This document shows positions 5,018 to 5,319 of a stretch of 5,319 nt of DNA, in pieces. Source of the stretch: Ruminococcaceae bacterium UBA1447 (GTDB lineage: Bacteria; Bacillota; Clostridia; Oscillospirales; Acutalibacteraceae); contig DCTF01000163.1 of NCBI GenBank assembly GCA_002329225.1, forward strand, positions 6,121-11,439. Reading direction: 5' to 3'. A program made the translations under genes and the position numbers. The notes under the pieces are model-generated. The model was not told where the DNA came from. It was given only the letters and a program-made list of their open reading frames with translations, and did no database searches. The first letter of the stretch is position 1, and every line of letters begins with the position of its first letter.

Positions 5018-5319
5018 GGTGTGCGCCTCCCGTTTTTCTGCACAGGGAATCGGCAATGCGGGCACCCTGCAATGCACCGGCAACATCGTGGGAACGTATA
5101 AAGTCCGCTCCGCCTGCCACCGCGACGGTATGGGCGGCAACGGTGCCGGGGTCCCTTAAAGCCGGATTTTCTTCCCCGGTGGCATAGCCTATAACCCGTT
5201 TACGGGAGGCTGCCATGAGAAAAGCGACATCCTCAATTTTTAAATACGGCACCGAGCGCAGAAGCTCCAGATTTTCTTCCTGACTTTTACCGAAACCTAT
5301 ACCGGGGTCAAAACAGAGC
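5007..5319 (-). CDS. folP: Dihydropteroate synthase, C-terminal part (cut by window edge)
   Basis: The frame is open from the right edge to a TAA at 5007-5009, giving about 103 residues of the C-terminal third of dihydropteroate synthase, the TIM-barrel enzyme that joins 6-hydroxymethyl-dihydropterin pyrophosphate to p-aminobenzoate (the sulfonamide target). Landmarks are FDPGIGFGKSQEENLELL close to the edge, then ASRKRVIG, the conserved SRK motif with the catalytic lysine, and GADFIRSHDV, the R-x-H pair matching Arg255/His257 of E. coli. The family usually has IRVHDV, so Ser replaces Val here. The GTG at 5252 is internal and is not the start; the true start lies outside the window. It ends 11 bases inside folB, whose ribosome binding site lies in the folP coding sequence, so the two are probably coupled. 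Confidence 0.95.
   Translation of the reverse strand, partial: LCFDPGIGFGKSQEENLELLRSVPYLKIEDVAFLMAASRKRVIGYATGEENPALRDPGTVAAHTVAVAGGADFIRSHDVAGALQGARIADSLCRKTGGAHHDG
5026..5030 (-). promoter_or_regulatory. Ribosome binding site of folB (decides its start)
   Basis: GGAGG within the last codons of folP is followed by 8 bases and ATGATG at 5017. This rules out the longer open frame beginning at 5140. Confidence 0.85.

Noticed and set aside
5018..5140. Longer folB starting at 5140
   Set aside because: It overlaps the conserved folP end in another frame and has no family similarity; a strong ribosome binding site sits at 5026-5030.

Overview
The window carries parts of two neighbouring operons, all read on the minus strand, so the text runs from high to low coordinates. 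It looks like chromosomal core sequence from an anaerobic Bacillota bacterium, most likely a Clostridia/Oscillospiraceae-type organism. The basis for this is a bacterial V/A-type (rotary V-type) ATPase operon with a clostridial style of K subunit, strong AGGAGGTGAT-like ribosome binding sites, a consensus sigma-A promoter, and base composition that is moderate and even by eye. The lineage call is inference. There is no mobile element, CRISPR array or RNA gene.

Region 1 (4125-5319) is the end of a folate operon: the C-terminal part of folP (dihydropteroate synthase, cut by the window edge), folB (dihydroneopterin aldolase) and folK (HPPK). The genes are tightly packed: folP and folB overlap by 11 bases, and folB and folK are 2 bases apart. 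Together they cover consecutive steps from dihydroneopterin to dihydropteroate.

Region 2 (about 4018-4124) is the only real intergenic space. It holds a sigma-A promoter with an extended -10 (TGC TATAAT), a predicted start of transcription near 4070, an 8-bp stem-loop only a few bases into the leader, and a strong GGAGGTGAGG ribosome binding site. I see no terminator after folK, so read-through from the folate genes is possible.

Region 3 (1-4017) is a V-type ATPase operon in the order H/G (peripheral stalk), C (central stalk cap, d-like), I (membrane stator, a-like), K (rotor ring, c-like), F (central stalk, partial). The catalytic subunits A and B, with D and E, should follow beyond the left edge. 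C is placed ahead of I, unlike the Enterococcus hirae ntp order. A large terminator-like hairpin lies between H and C. The products form a membrane rotary motor coupling ATP hydrolysis or synthesis to H+ or Na+ movement.

The points most worth a second look are the H start codon (a strong ribosome binding site faces ACG, not ATG/GTG/TTG), the H-C intercistronic hairpin, the leader stem-loop at the promoter, and the unusual K subunit, in which a non-c-like N-terminal pair of helices is joined to a single c hairpin with one ion-binding Glu. Several apparent upstream starts (K, C, H, FolB) are artefacts, and corrected starts are given. I found no previously undescribed system; this is mostly a housekeeping region with some unusual regulatory detail.
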